DNA from: Nocardioides sp. zg-1230
Lineage (GTDB): Bacteria; Actinomycetota; Actinomycetes; Propionibacteriales; Nocardioidaceae
Assembly (NCBI RefSeq): GCF_013155335.1
Contig: NZ_JABJQZ010000008.1
Location: 434,001 to 498,000, forward strand
Length of the DNA: 64,000 bases
Direction of reading: 5' to 3'
In this document: positions 25,767-34,007 of the stretch, in pieces
Numbering within the stretch: the first letter of the stretch is position 1
Layout of the letters: each line of letters opens with the position of its first letter
Made by a program: the position numbers and the translations under genes
The notes under the pieces: generated by a model
What the model saw: the letters and a program-made list of their open reading frames with translations, nothing else
Told to the model about the DNA's origin: nothing
Database searches by the model: none

Positions 25767-27214
25767 TTCTGCCCCTTCCCGGCAGCCTTCTTCCGCCCGC
25801 GTGGGGCGCGCGGGCGGGTGTCGGACGCCGAGTCCTTCAGCTCCTCCAGCGCCTCCAGCACGCACTGCCCCAGGACGTCGGCGTCGGGTACGGCGTCGCG
25901 GTCGGTCGTGATGCCGTAGAACACCCTGCCGTCGTAGGACGTCACGCCGATGGCCAGCGGGTGGTCGGGGAGCAACGGGTGCACCGGGTAGGACTCGAGC
26001 ATCCGGGCGCCGTCGGCGTAGAGCGGGAACTGCGGGCCCGGCACGTTGGTGATGGACACGTGGAACCCGCGCCGCAGCTCGGCCGTGGCGAGGCGCGCCC
26101 CTAGTGCGTGGAACGTCGTCGGGGCGAAGCCGGCCATCCCGGAGAGCCGGCGGGCCGAGACGTTGCGGCCGTTGTCGCGGTGGGCCCGCAGGTCGTAGCT
26201 GACCTGGTGCAGGCGGACGACGGGGCTGGGCTCGCCGATCGGCAGGTGCACCAGGTGGCCGGTGATCTGGGTGCCGAGCGAGGTCGGCTCGAGCTCGTCG
26301 TCGATCACCGACATCGGCACGATGGCCTTGATCGTGCGCAGCCCGCCCAGCGACTCCGCGCGGGCCATCAACCACCCGCGCAGGCCGCCGGCGAGGGTGG
26401 CGAGGACGACGTCGTTGACCGTGCCGCCGTGCACCTCCCGGATGGCTCGGTAGTCGGCGAGGTCGGTGCGAACGGTCACGAACCGGCGCTGCTGCGACAG
26501 CCTGCGGTGCACCGGCGTGGAGTGGACCGGGCCGCGGCCGGCGAGGGCGTTGGCCACCTCGGCCACGCGAGCCCCGGAGGCCGAGGCGGCGCGACCGAGC
26601 GACTCGGCGTTGGCGCGTGTGGTCATCCAGAGCGTGCGAGGGCTCTCCAGGCTGTCCGTCACCGCGGCGAGCGCGGCCCCCACCGGGCCCGCCGGACGAC
26701 CCGGTCGCCAGTCGTCGTCGTGCCCGAGGGTGGACCGGTCCGGGGACGTGTCGAGCAGCACCTGGCCGATGTCGACGGTCTCGCGTCCGTCGACGAGGAT
26801 CTGGTGGCTCTTGGTGAGCAGCGCGACCCGGCCCTCCTCGAGGCCCTCGACGAAGTAGCACTCCCAGAGCGGGCGGCTGCGGTCGAGCGGCCGGGAGGCG
26901 ATGCGCGCCACGAGCTCGCGGAGCTGGTCGATCGAGCCCGGACGCGGCAGCGCGGAGCGCCGTACGTGGTAGCCGAGGTCGAAGCCCTCGTCGTCCACCC
27001 AGGCCGGGTTGGCGAGGCGTCCGGGCACCAGCTGCAGGCGCTGGCGGTAGCGGGGCACGAAGGCGATCCGGTCGGCGATGAGCTGCACGAGCCGGTCGTG
27101 GTCGAAACCGGAGTCACCCGGGTCGAAGATCTCCACCGTGGCGTTGTGCATGGGCGTCGTGGGGGACTCGGCGGCCAGGATGGCCAGGTCCCGCGGCCGG
27201 AGCCGAATACTCAT
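25763..27214 (-). CDS. WS/DGAT-family acyltransferase with altered active-site motif
   Basis: A 483-residue member of the wax ester synthase/DGAT family (PMHNATVEIF start region, RPLWECYFVEGLEEGRV, NDVVLATLAGGLRGWL, VSITNVPGPQFPLY). The catalytic HHxxxDG is HQILVDG here: His137 is kept but the second His, regarded as the catalytic base, is Gln138. The structural Asp-Gly remains. Either the enzyme is inactive, regulatory, or it uses a different mechanism. The C-terminus is basic (RGRKKAAGKGQK). Other actinobacteria carry many WS/DGAT paralogues, some with degenerate motifs. It is the first gene of the DUF6912-pruA group; the ATG at 27214 lacks a clear ribosome-binding site. Confidence 0.85.
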   Translation of the reverse strand: MSIRLRPRDLAILAAESPTTPMHNATVEIFDPGDSGFDHDRLVQLIADRIAFVPRYRQRLQLVPGRLANPAWVDDEGFDLGYHVRRSALPRPGSIDQLRELVARIASRPLDRSRPLWECYFVEGLEEGRVALLTKSHQILVDGRETVDIGQVLLDTSPDRSTLGHDDDWRPGRPAGPVGAALAAVTDSLESPRTLWMTTRANAESLGRAASASGARVAEVANALAGRGPVHSTPVHRRLSQQRRFVTVRTDLADYRAIREVHGGTVNDVVLATLAGGLRGWLMARAESLGGLRTIKAIVPMSVIDDELEPTSLGTQITGHLVHLPIGEPSPVVRLHQVSYDLRAHRDNGRNVSARRLSGMAGFAPTTFHALGARLATAELRRGFHVSITNVPGPQFPLYADGARMLESYPVHPLLPDHPLAIGVTSYDGRVFYGITTDRDAVPDADVLGQCVLEALEELKDSASDTRPRAPRGRKKAAGKGQK

Positions 27215-27221
27215 GCACGTA

Positions 27222-27295
27222 CTCGCTTCGCTCCGTGCGCGCACGAGGCACAAGTCACGCTGTATCGCATGATTCGCTCGCTGCGCTCGCTCATC
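27222..27295. repeat. GAGCGAGCGCAGCGAGCG-type intergenic repeat region
   Basis: On the minus strand the stretch 27295-27271 reads GATGAGCGAGCGCAGCGAG followed by CGAATC, and 27247-27222 is a CTCG/CGAG-flanked segment with the palindrome GTGCGCGCAC and GGAGCGAAGCGAG. These GAGCG/CAGCGAG motifs look like a dispersed intergenic repeat seen in related actinobacteria. It lies in the upstream region of the WS/DGAT-like gene. Confidence 0.45.
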
Positions 27296-27404
27296 TGATC
27301 CCCTCTCGTCGGTGATCTTGTCCCGCATGGGATTCTGGCAGAGGCAGTGACGTCGCGGTTCCGCGGTCGCTGCCTGTCCGTGCAGCTGTCGAAGGAGATC
27401 CTCC

Positions 27405-27851
27405 GTGTCCGGTCGCGTCCTCACGCGCCTCGCCCCCGTCGTGCTCGTCCTGGCCGCCTCGCTCACCGCGTGCGGCGGAGACGGCGACACCGACCCGCCG
27501 GCCACCGACCCGACGTCCACCTCCTCTCCCTCCGACTCCCCCTCCGACACACCGTCCGACCCGGCCTCGGAGCCCACCAGCGCGGACGACTCCGTCGCCG
27601 TCACCGTGAGCCGCGAGGGCGGCTCCTTCACGCCCAACGGCGAGCGGGTGGAGCTGGGGATCGGCCAGGCCCTGGTCCTGACGATCGAGGCCGACGAGGC
27701 CGGCGAGATCCACGTGCACAGCACGCCCGAGCAGGACATCTCCTACGACGCAGGCACCTCCGAGCACGAGATCGTCATCGACCGGCCGGGCGTGGTCGAG
27801 GTGGAGAGCCACGACCCCGACGTGATCCTGCTGCAGCTCGAAGTCCGGTGA
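27405..27851 (+). CDS. Lipoprotein with cupredoxin-like domain
   Basis: A 148-residue exported lipoprotein. The signal peptide ends in a lipobox LTAC with the lipidated Cys at about residue 23, followed by a long Ser/Pro/Thr/Asp linker (residues 27-62) and a beta-rich domain of about 85 residues (FTPNGERVELGIGQALVLTIEADEAGEIHVHS, then VEVESHDPD). The domain pattern resembles cupredoxin-like/EfeO-type folds, but the usual Cys-His-Met copper ligands are incomplete; only His residues in IHVHS and HDPD stand out. AAGGAGA lies 8-9 bases before the GTG. Its stop overlaps the start of the membrane protein gene (GTGA), so the pair act together, perhaps in metal handling at the envelope. Confidence 0.75.
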   Translation: MSGRVLTRLAPVVLVLAASLTACGGDGDTDPPATDPTSTSSPSDSPSDTPSDPASEPTSADDSVAVTVSREGGSFTPNGERVELGIGQALVLTIEADEAGEIHVHSTPEQDISYDAGTSEHEIVIDRPGVVEVESHDPDVILLQLEVR

Positions 27852-29191
27852 GCCCCGGTCCCGCAACCGTGGGCGGTTCCCTCTCCGCCCACGGCCTCGG
27901 CGGCGCCAAGGACCTGCCGATCCCCTCCGAGCTGGCGATCGCCGGTGCCGTCGCCGCGCTGGTGGTCTCCTTCACCGTGCTGGCCGTGGCCTGGCGCGAG
28001 CCCCGTTACGACGCGGCCACCAGCGGCCGCCCGGCGCCCGAGTGGCTGGACCGGTTCGTGTCGTCGCGCACGCTGGGCGTCGCGGCCCGCGTGTTCGGCA
28101 TGGCCTTCTTCCTCTACGTCGCCGCAGCCGCCGTGTTCGGCGAGGACACCTTGATCAACCCGTTCCTCGGCACCGTCTACGTGCTGCTGTGGGTCGGCCT
28201 CGTGCCCGCGTCCCTGCTGCTGGGTCCCGTCTTCCGGGCCATCAGCCCGGCGCGCACCATCAGCATGCTGTTCGCGAAGGTCTCGGGGGTCCCCGAGGGC
28301 GAGGGCCTCTACACCTACCCCGCGCGGCTCGGCTACTGGCCGGCCGCGGCCGGGCTGTTCGCCTTCGTGTGGCTCGAGCTGGTCTACCCCTACTCCACCG
28401 ACGTCGGCCCAGTGCGGCTGTGGTTCGCGGCCTACCTCGGGATCATGTTCATCGGCTCGGCGCTGTGGGGTACGACGTTCCTCGCCCGCGCCGACCCGTT
28501 CGAGGTCTACTCCTCGCTGGTCGCGAAGCTGTCGGTCTGGGGTCGCCGCGACGGTGCGCTCGTCCTGCGCAGCCCCCTCGCCAACCTCGACACCGTCGTC
28601 CCGCGGCCGGGACTGGTGGCCGTCGTCGGCGTCCTGTTCGGCAGCACCGCCTTCGACTCCTTCCGGGAGTCCGAGCCCTGGCTCCAGCTCGTGCAGTCGA
28701 TGTCGACCTCGCGGGTGTGGCCCGACACCCTCGCGCTCATCGCCTTCTCGGCCGGCGTCGCGCTCGTGCTGACGGTGGCCACCATGGCGACCGGAGTCAC
28801 CGGCGACACCCCGCGCCGGGCGCTGCCCAACCTGTTCGCGCACTCGGTGATCCCGATCATCGTGGGCTACATCGTGGCCCACTACCTGACCTACTTCGTC
28901 GAGTACGGCCAGCAGACCCTCATCCAGCTGAGCGACCCGTTCAGCCGGGGCGACGACTTCCTCGGCACGGCCGACCTGCAGGTCAACTACTGGCTCTCGA
29001 TGCACCCGACGTTCCTGGCCGTCACCAAGGTCGCCGCGGTCACGCTCGGCCACGTGGTGGGTGTGGTGGCCGCGCACGACCGTGCCGTCAAGCTGCTGCC
29101 CCGCCGCCACCAGCTCACGGGTCAGCTCCCGCTGCTGGTGGCGATGGTCGGGTTCACCGTGGGCGGCCTCTACCTCTTGTTCGCCGCCTGA
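27848..29191 (+). CDS. Multi-pass membrane protein, 'fenitrothion hydrolase'-like family
   Basis: Protein of 447 residues with roughly nine to ten transmembrane segments, including LAIAGAVAALVVSFTVLAVAW near the start and LVAMVGFTVGGLYLLFAA at the very end. Conserved polar stretches such as PARLGYWPAAAG, HSVIPIIVGYIVAHYLTYFVEYGQQT and the paired His residues in transmembrane helices suggest metal or haem binding. Similar actinobacterial proteins carry the database name fenitrothion hydrolase, which I would not take as evidence of that activity. It is co-translated with the cupredoxin-like lipoprotein, so a role in copper or iron handling or an electron-transfer step is plausible but unproven. 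Confidence 0.65.
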   Translation: MSPGPATVGGSLSAHGLGGAKDLPIPSELAIAGAVAALVVSFTVLAVAWREPRYDAATSGRPAPEWLDRFVSSRTLGVAARVFGMAFFLYVAAAAVFGEDTLINPFLGTVYVLLWVGLVPASLLLGPVFRAISPARTISMLFAKVSGVPEGEGLYTYPARLGYWPAAAGLFAFVWLELVYPYSTDVGPVRLWFAAYLGIMFIGSALWGTTFLARADPFEVYSSLVAKLSVWGRRDGALVLRSPLANLDTVVPRPGLVAVVGVLFGSTAFDSFRESEPWLQLVQSMSTSRVWPDTLALIAFSAGVALVLTVATMATGVTGDTPRRALPNLFAHSVIPIIVGYIVAHYLTYFVEYGQQTLIQLSDPFSRGDDFLGTADLQVNYWLSMHPTFLAVTKVAAVTLGHVVGVVAAHDRAVKLLPRRHQLTGQLPLLVAMVGFTVGGLYLLFAA

Positions 29192-29213
29192 GCGCGCGGG
29201 TGCTCGCGGTGGC

Positions 29214-30059
29214 TCAGATCGGCCCGTAGGGCCAGCCGGCGGGGAGGACGTCGGTGACCTCGACGATCTCGCACGAGCCGCGGTAGTCGATCACGTCGGC
29301 GGGGTCGCGGTAGCCGACGAACACCACGCGGTCGGCGTTGCCGTTGTCGCTCTGCGTCGGGTCGTCGCAGTGGATCTTGTCCTGCTGCCCGTCGGGGAGC
29401 ACGTAGATCGTGTCGTTGCCCTGCTCGGTGAACACCTTGTCGGCGCCGGGGCCGAGGAAGACGGTGTCGTCGCCCTCGTCGCCCTTGATCTTGACGTCGT
29501 TGCCGTCACCGTCGATGAGCACGTCGTTGCCCGGTCCACCCTGGATCGCGCCGTCGTCGCCCGGCCCGGCGTCGATCCAGTCGTTGCCGTTGTTGCCGAT
29601 GTGCTTGTCGGACCCGTCGCCGCCGAAGAGCTGGTCGGCGCCCTCGCCGCCCCCCACCAGGTCGTTGCCGCCCTCGCCGTGCACGACGTCGTCGCCCGCG
29701 CCGGCAGTGAGCTTGTCGTTGCCCTCGCCGCCGTACATCACGTCGTCACCCTGGCCGCCGTCGACCGAGTCGTCGCCGAGCCCGCCCGAGCCCCAGTCGT
29801 TGCCGGGCTGGAGGGTGATCCAGTCGTCGCCGTCGTCGCCGCTGACGGTGTCGTGCCCGTTGCCGGCGAAGACCTTGTCGTTGCCGTCGCGGGCCGTCAC
29901 CTCGTCCTGGCCACCGATCGCCATGATCCTGTCGGCGCGGTTATTGCCCCTGATGGTGTCGTCGCCCGTCGTGCCCTGCATGAGCTTGGCCGACGCCGGG
30001 GACGCGGACAGGACGACGGCCAGTCCGACGACGGTGGCGATGCGAAATTGACGTGACAT
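29214..30059 (-). CDS. Secreted RTX-type calcium-binding repeat protein
   Basis: A 281-residue protein with a Sec signal peptide (hydrophobic residues 8-20, ASPASA-KL cleavage) followed by about 15 nonapeptide repeats of the GGxGxDxx type between residues 30 and 215 (GGEGNDKLT, GGDGSDKHI, GGPGNDVLI). Such repeats fold into a calcium-bound beta-roll. A short C-terminal domain with two Cys (IHCDDP, GSCEIVEV) probably forms a disulfide. In Gram-negatives RTX proteins leave through type I secretion from a C-terminal signal; here the N-terminal signal peptide indicates Sec export. GAGGAAGG precedes the ATG. The upstream ~80 bases are unusually AT-rich for this genome. No toxin domain is visible. 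Confidence 0.9.
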   Translation of the reverse strand: MSRQFRIATVVGLAVVLSASPASAKLMQGTTGDDTIRGNNRADRIMAIGGQDEVTARDGNDKVFAGNGHDTVSGDDGDDWITLQPGNDWGSGGLGDDSVDGGQGDDVMYGGEGNDKLTAGAGDDVVHGEGGNDLVGGGEGADQLFGGDGSDKHIGNNGNDWIDAGPGDDGAIQGGPGNDVLIDGDGNDVKIKGDEGDDTVFLGPGADKVFTEQGNDTIYVLPDGQQDKIHCDDPTQSDNGNADRVVFVGYRDPADVIDYRGSCEIVEVTDVLPAGWPYGPI

Positions 30060-30137
30060 GGGGTGCCTTCCTCGAGATCAGCACCCAAGTTACGTTGAAT
30101 CTTGACGATTTTCAGAATTTTGCCCTCTTGATTTGCC
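30060..30137. promoter_or_regulatory. AT-rich upstream region of the RTX-repeat gene
   Basis: Between the start of the RTX gene and the end of the cpaE-like gene lies a stretch with runs such as TTTTCAGAATTTTG and CTTGATTTG, far richer in A+T than anything nearby. It must carry the promoter for the RTX gene on the minus strand; I cannot fix one -10/-35 pair with confidence. Local AT-richness could also attract an H-NS-like (Lsr2) protein. Confidence 0.4.
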
Positions 30138-31415
30138 CTACTTGGCGCCTCTCGTACGCCGTCGGCGGCGAGCTCGGGGGACCGGGCGGTCGGCCCTCCC
30201 GCCCGCGTGGGCCGGGAACACGGCGTCGGCCAGGGCGGCGAGGGCACGCACCAGGGACGAGTCGCCGAGGTCGGCCACGGGGCGACCGCTCACCAGCGCC
30301 TGGTCGAGGCCGGAGCGGTCCTCGGGCAGGAAGTGCAGGCCGGCGACCCGGCTGAAGCCCTCGACCATGCCGGCGATCTCCTTCTCCGACCACCCGATCG
30401 AGGACCGCATCCGGTTGACGACGACGCGCACCGGCGTGCCGGCGGCGTGGTCGCGCAGGTCGACCAGCCCGCGGGCCAGGCGGGTGAGGCCCACGGGGTC
30501 GGCCGACCCGACGACCACCACCTCGTCGGCCTGCTCCAGCGCCGCCAGCGTCAGCGCGTTGCGCCCGGGACGACCGCCGACGTCGGAGGCGGTGTCGTGC
30601 TCGAGGCTGAAGCCGGTGTCGACGACGACCTGGCCGTGGCCCCGGGCACGCTCGAGCAACTGGTCGACCTGCGCTGCCCGGACCTCGCGCCACCGGTCGG
30701 CCCGCGGGAGCCCGGTCACGACCGCCAGCCCGTCCCCCACGCCCCGGCACACCGACGCGAACCGGTCGTCCAGCTGGCCGGCGGAGGCGAGACGCGAGGC
30801 CGAGAGCAGCCCGGACACCTCGTCGAGGATGCCGAGCTGCTGCGCGACCGCGCCTCCGTAGGGGTCGAGGTCGGCGAGGACGACGGCCACCTCGCGCCGG
30901 GCGAGCTCCCAGGCCAGGTTGGTCGCCACCGTCGTACGGCCCGGGGCGCCGGCCGGCCCCCACACGACCGCGAGCCGACCCGCCTCGGCCGCAGGCGCCC
31001 GGTCGGTGGCGAACGGGTCGACGACCGGCAGGTCGTCACCGCGCTCGCGGGTGTCGGCGACGTCCTCGACGGTGGTGACCACCCGGGGCAGCGTGGCCAG
31101 CTGTCCTGTGCCGACGAGTGCGGTGATGCCGAGGCTTGCGGCGTGCTCGCGAGCATCGAGGTCCTCCGGCAGGGCCGAGGTCACAGCGACGGGCCGCACA
31201 GCATGGCGACGCAGGTGGGAGACGCTGGCGGGGTCGAGGCCCGGGGCGTCGAGGGAGAGCACGGCCACGTCGGCCTGGCCGCTGGTGACGGCGGCGAGCA
31301 GGTCGTCGACGTCGACGCAGCGCTTGAGCACGACCACCCCGGGGTGGGCCTCGAGGTCGGCCATCGCCGGCGACTCCCATGGCTCGCCCGCCGCGAGGAG
31401 CAGCACGCAGATCAC
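30138..31415 (-). CDS. CpaE/TadZ-like P-loop ATPase with altered Walker A
   Basis: A 425-residue MinD/ParA-superfamily protein preceded by a receiver-like N-terminal region (about residues 1-115), the layout of CpaE/TadZ proteins that position Flp pilus machinery. The deviant Walker A is GPAGAPGRTT (residues 153-162): the signature Lys at the start is missing and the P-loop Lys before TT is Arg, so ATP hydrolysis may be lost or altered. VVLADLDPYGG and VVVDTGFSLE follow as switch and Walker B regions. The C-terminus is very basic. The GTG start lies five bases after the stop of the CpaB-like gene, so the two form an operon. Confidence 0.82.
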   Translation of the reverse strand: MICVLLLAAGEPWESPAMADLEAHPGVVVLKRCVDVDDLLAAVTSGQADVAVLSLDAPGLDPASVSHLRRHAVRPVAVTSALPEDLDAREHAASLGITALVGTGQLATLPRVVTTVEDVADTRERGDDLPVVDPFATDRAPAAEAGRLAVVWGPAGAPGRTTVATNLAWELARREVAVVLADLDPYGGAVAQQLGILDEVSGLLSASRLASAGQLDDRFASVCRGVGDGLAVVTGLPRADRWREVRAAQVDQLLERARGHGQVVVDTGFSLEHDTASDVGGRPGRNALTLAALEQADEVVVVGSADPVGLTRLARGLVDLRDHAAGTPVRVVVNRMRSSIGWSEKEIAGMVEGFSRVAGLHFLPEDRSGLDQALVSGRPVADLGDSSLVRALAALADAVFPAHAGGRADRPVPRARRRRRTRGAK

Positions 31416-31420
31416 GGTCG

Positions 31421-32170
31421 TCAGCCCCTGCCCACGACCCGGACGCGGTCGTCGCCGACGGCCGCCAGGACCACCCCCAGCGACTCCTCTTCGGTCTCGG
31501 AGACGGCGAGGACGAGCTGCCGGGTCGTCGCCGCCGCGAAGGCGTCGGACACCACGGGGGCGTCGAGGACCCCCACGTCACCGAGGACCAGCTCGGCCGC
31601 CGCACGTCCACGGCGCTCGGCGGCGGTGCGGTCGGCCACCACCCACACGTCCACCCGCGATCCCCGGACCAGGTCGGTCGGGACGTGCTCGGCAGCCACG
31701 GCGATCGACAGCGACACGGTGTCGTCGGCCGACTCCTCGCCGAGGGCCGTGGCGGGCACCAGCTCGCCCGCCGACAGCGGCCGGGTGAGGGTGAGCGCCG
31801 CCGGCAGCTCGTCGTCGACGCCGAGGTAGCGGTCGTGGTCGGCAGCCTCGTCGAAGCGCACGCGGGCGGGCTTGAGGTCGGCGGCGGTGATCGGCTGCCC
31901 CGCGACGAGGTCGGACGACGCGGCCCAGACCGGGGTCAGGTCGTCGGCGCCGGAGAGGATGCGAGCGCCTGCCACGACCGACCCCGTCACCAGGACCACC
32001 CCGATCCACAGCCGCGGGTCGCGCCACCCGGGGGTCGTGGCGCGCGTCGCGGCCGGCACATCGGTGGAGCGGGTCTGCGCCGACGCGGCATCGGGCTGGG
32101 CGTGACGGGACGAGGTCCGAGAGGTGGTCCGAGGCACGACGACATCATTGCCGCCCGAGCCGGACTTCAC
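31421..32170 (-). CDS. SAF-domain, CpaB/RcpC-like membrane protein
   Basis: A 249-residue protein with a Ser/Thr/Arg-rich cytoplasmic start, one transmembrane helix (LWIGVVLVTGSVVAGA, about residues 60-76) and a periplasm-facing SAF domain (VWAASSDLVAGQPITAADLKPA, PLSAGELVPATAL) as in CpaB/RcpC, which sits under the Flp pilus. GTG at 32170 is chosen because GGAGAG precedes it by about 6 bases; GTG at 32137 is a shorter alternative. It is followed by the CpaE-like gene. No prepilin or secretin gene lies here, so this pair is separated from the tadA-tadB locus at the left edge of the window. Confidence 0.8.
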   Translation of the reverse strand: MKSGSGGNDVVVPRTTSRTSSRHAQPDAASAQTRSTDVPAATRATTPGWRDPRLWIGVVLVTGSVVAGARILSGADDLTPVWAASSDLVAGQPITAADLKPARVRFDEAADHDRYLGVDDELPAALTLTRPLSAGELVPATALGEESADDTVSLSIAVAAEHVPTDLVRGSRVDVWVVADRTAAERRGRAAAELVLGDVGVLDAPVVSDAFAAATTRQLVLAVSETEEESLGVVLAAVGDDRVRVVGRG

Positions 32171-32235
32171 ACCTGTCTCTCCACAGGACGGCCGGGCGGC
32201 GACGGGAGCCACGCGCGCGGTGGCACGATGGCCCC

Positions 32236-32478
32236 ATGGCCGACGACCCCCGCTTCCTGACGCTCGCCGACGTCGCAGAGGTGCTCAACACCTCCGGCGC
32301 GCAGGTCTACGCGCTCGTCCGCCGCGGCGAGCTGCCGGCGATCAAGATCGGCGGCCGCGGGCAGTGGCGCGTCGAGCGGGTGCAGCTCGAGGAGTTCATC
32401 CAGCGGATGTACGCCGAGACGAGGACGTTCGTCGACCAGCACCCGTTCGTGGACGCCGAGGCCGAGTCGTCCGACTGA
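32236..32478 (+). CDS. Small excisionase/BldC-type HTH DNA-binding protein
   Basis: An 80-residue protein with a MerR/excisionase-type winged helix: LTLADVAEVLNTSGAQVYALVRRGELPAIKIGG followed by QWRVERVQLEEFIQRMY. It has no effector domain, like BldC of streptomycetes, which acts as a developmental regulator, and unlike full MerR proteins. There is no integrase near it, so it is a chromosomal regulator rather than a phage excisionase. Divergent from the CpaB-like gene (66 bases apart) and convergent with htrA. Confidence 0.85.
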   Translation: MADDPRFLTLADVAEVLNTSGAQVYALVRRGELPAIKIGGRGQWRVERVQLEEFIQRMYAETRTFVDQHPFVDAEAESSD

Positions 32479-32498
32479 GCGGTCGTGGGGTGAGGTGA

Positions 32499-34007
32499 CT
32501 ACCCGACCTTGCCGTCGAGCTCGACCTGCACGACCCGTTCCTCACCGCCGCGGACGACCGACATCTCGACGGTCTCGCCGGGCAGGTGGGTGCGGATGGC
32601 GACGATGAGGGCGATGCCGTCACTGACCGGCTGGTCGTCGACCGCCGTGATGACGTCGTCCTTCTCGAGGCCGGCGCGCTCGGCGGGGGTGTCGGGCATG
32701 ACCTCGGTGATGGTGGCGCCGTTGGCGTCGGTCTCGCCGCCCGTGCGCACCTGGGCACCGATGACGGGGTACTCCGCCTCCCCCGTGCGCAGGATCTGGT
32801 CGACCGTCGTGCGCACCTGCTCGATGGGGATCGCGAAGCCGACCCCGATGTTGCCCGCCTCGCCCGGCGCACCGCCGTTGGTGGCGATGGCCGAGTTCAC
32901 CCCGACCACCTCGCCGGCGAGGTTCACCAGCGGGCCGCCTGAGTTGCCCGGGTTGATCGCGGCGTCGGTCTGCACGGCGTTGATGTAGGACGATTCGTCC
33001 TCGGACTGCCCGGTCGTCACCGGCCGGTTGAGCGCACTCACGATGCCGGAGGTCACGGTCTGGCTGAGCCCGAGCGGAGCGCCGAACGCGATCACGGGGT
33101 CTCCGACGCGCAGGACCTGGGAGGCGCCGAGCGCGGCCGGCTCGAGGTCGCCGGCGCCCTTGACGGACAGCACGGCGAGGTCGTAGACCGCACTGCGGCC
33201 GACCACCGTCGCCTCGTGTCGGTCGCCGGTGTGGTCGATGACGACGATCGGGCCGTCGTCCTCGGCCGCGGACGCGACCACGTGGTCGTTGGTCACGACG
33301 TGGCCCTCACGGTCGAGCACGAAGCCGGAGCCGGTGGCGCCGTTGTTCTGTCCGTCGAGCTCGGCCACGATCTGGACCGTGCTGGGCAGCAGCGCCTGCG
33401 CCACCGCGGCGACCGACCCGTTGTCGACCTCCAGCGGCGCCGCGGTCTGGGTGCGCACGCCGTTCAGACCGTTGTCGTTGGTGCCAGGACGGGCGGATAG
33501 CTCGTCCTGGATCGCGCCCCCGGCGAGCCCGCCGAGGATGCCGACGACCAGGGCGAGGCACGCGACGGCGGGCCAGATCCACAGCGGGATCCGGCGGGCG
33601 ACGGCCGTGGGACCGGCGTACGGCGGGCGCGGGTAGGGACCCGGGCCGAAGTAGGCCCGATCGGGCTGCTGTGGGTACGGGCCCTGGGTCGGGTAGGGCA
33701 CGGTCGGGGCCGCGGCCTCGCGTCCCCCACCGCCCTGCGGCTGCGGGGCCGGCGGTTCGCCGTACGGCGTGCGGTGCGGCGGCGGGCCGTCGAGCATGCC
33801 GGGCCGGTCCTCGCCAGGAGCGCCGTAGGGACGACCCTCGGGCTGGGCGACGGGGTCCCGCGGAGCGGCCTCCGACGTGGGGTCGGCTCCGGTCGGGCGC
33901 CAGCCGGCCAGCGGCTGGGTGGGCTCGTCGCGCGGCTCGCCGGGCTCGGGCTGGTCGGTGACCTGCTCGTCCGGGGTCTGCTCGTCGGGCCTGTGCTCGT
34001 CGCTCAC
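32499..34007 (-). CDS. htrA: HtrA/DegP-like membrane serine protease with PDZ domain
   Basis: Envelope stress protease of 502 residues. It has a long Pro/Gln/Gly-rich cytoplasmic N-terminus (about 1-140), one transmembrane helix (about 142-166), a trypsin-like domain with the triad His242 (TNDHVV), Asp276 (VYDLAVL) and Ser356 (GNSGGPL), and a C-terminal PDZ domain (about 395-495, IGAQVRTGG, AGLEKDDVITAVDDQPV). Its GTG overlaps the stop of the anti-sigma factor gene by four bases. Order sigE-rseA-htrA matches Mycobacterium, where HtrA and RseA form part of the SigE cell-envelope stress response. In mycobacteria tatB follows; here the next gene is an unrelated convergent HTH gene. Confidence 0.95.
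   Translation of the reverse strand: MSDEHRPDEQTPDEQVTDQPEPGEPRDEPTQPLAGWRPTGADPTSEAAPRDPVAQPEGRPYGAPGEDRPGMLDGPPPHRTPYGEPPAPQPQGGGGREAAAPTVPYPTQGPYPQQPDRAYFGPGPYPRPPYAGPTAVARRIPLWIWPAVACLALVVGILGGLAGGAIQDELSARPGTNDNGLNGVRTQTAAPLEVDNGSVAAVAQALLPSTVQIVAELDGQNNGATGSGFVLDREGHVVTNDHVVASAAEDDGPIVVIDHTGDRHEATVVGRSAVYDLAVLSVKGAGDLEPAALGASQVLRVGDPVIAFGAPLGLSQTVTSGIVSALNRPVTTGQSEDESSYINAVQTDAAINPGNSGGPLVNLAGEVVGVNSAIATNGGAPGEAGNIGVGFAIPIEQVRTTVDQILRTGEAEYPVIGAQVRTGGETDANGATITEVMPDTPAERAGLEKDDVITAVDDQPVSDGIALIVAIRTHLPGETVEMSVVRGGEERVVQVELDGKVG

Noticed and set aside
29214..30059. Regular short repeats that might suggest a CRISPR array
   Set aside because: The periodic 27-base pattern encodes GGxGxD nonapeptides in an open frame with signal peptide, so it is an RTX protein, not CRISPR.
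32236..32478. Excisionase-like HTH as a sign of a prophage or integrative element
   Set aside because: No integrase, attachment repeats or phage genes around it; BldC-type chromosomal regulators share this fold.
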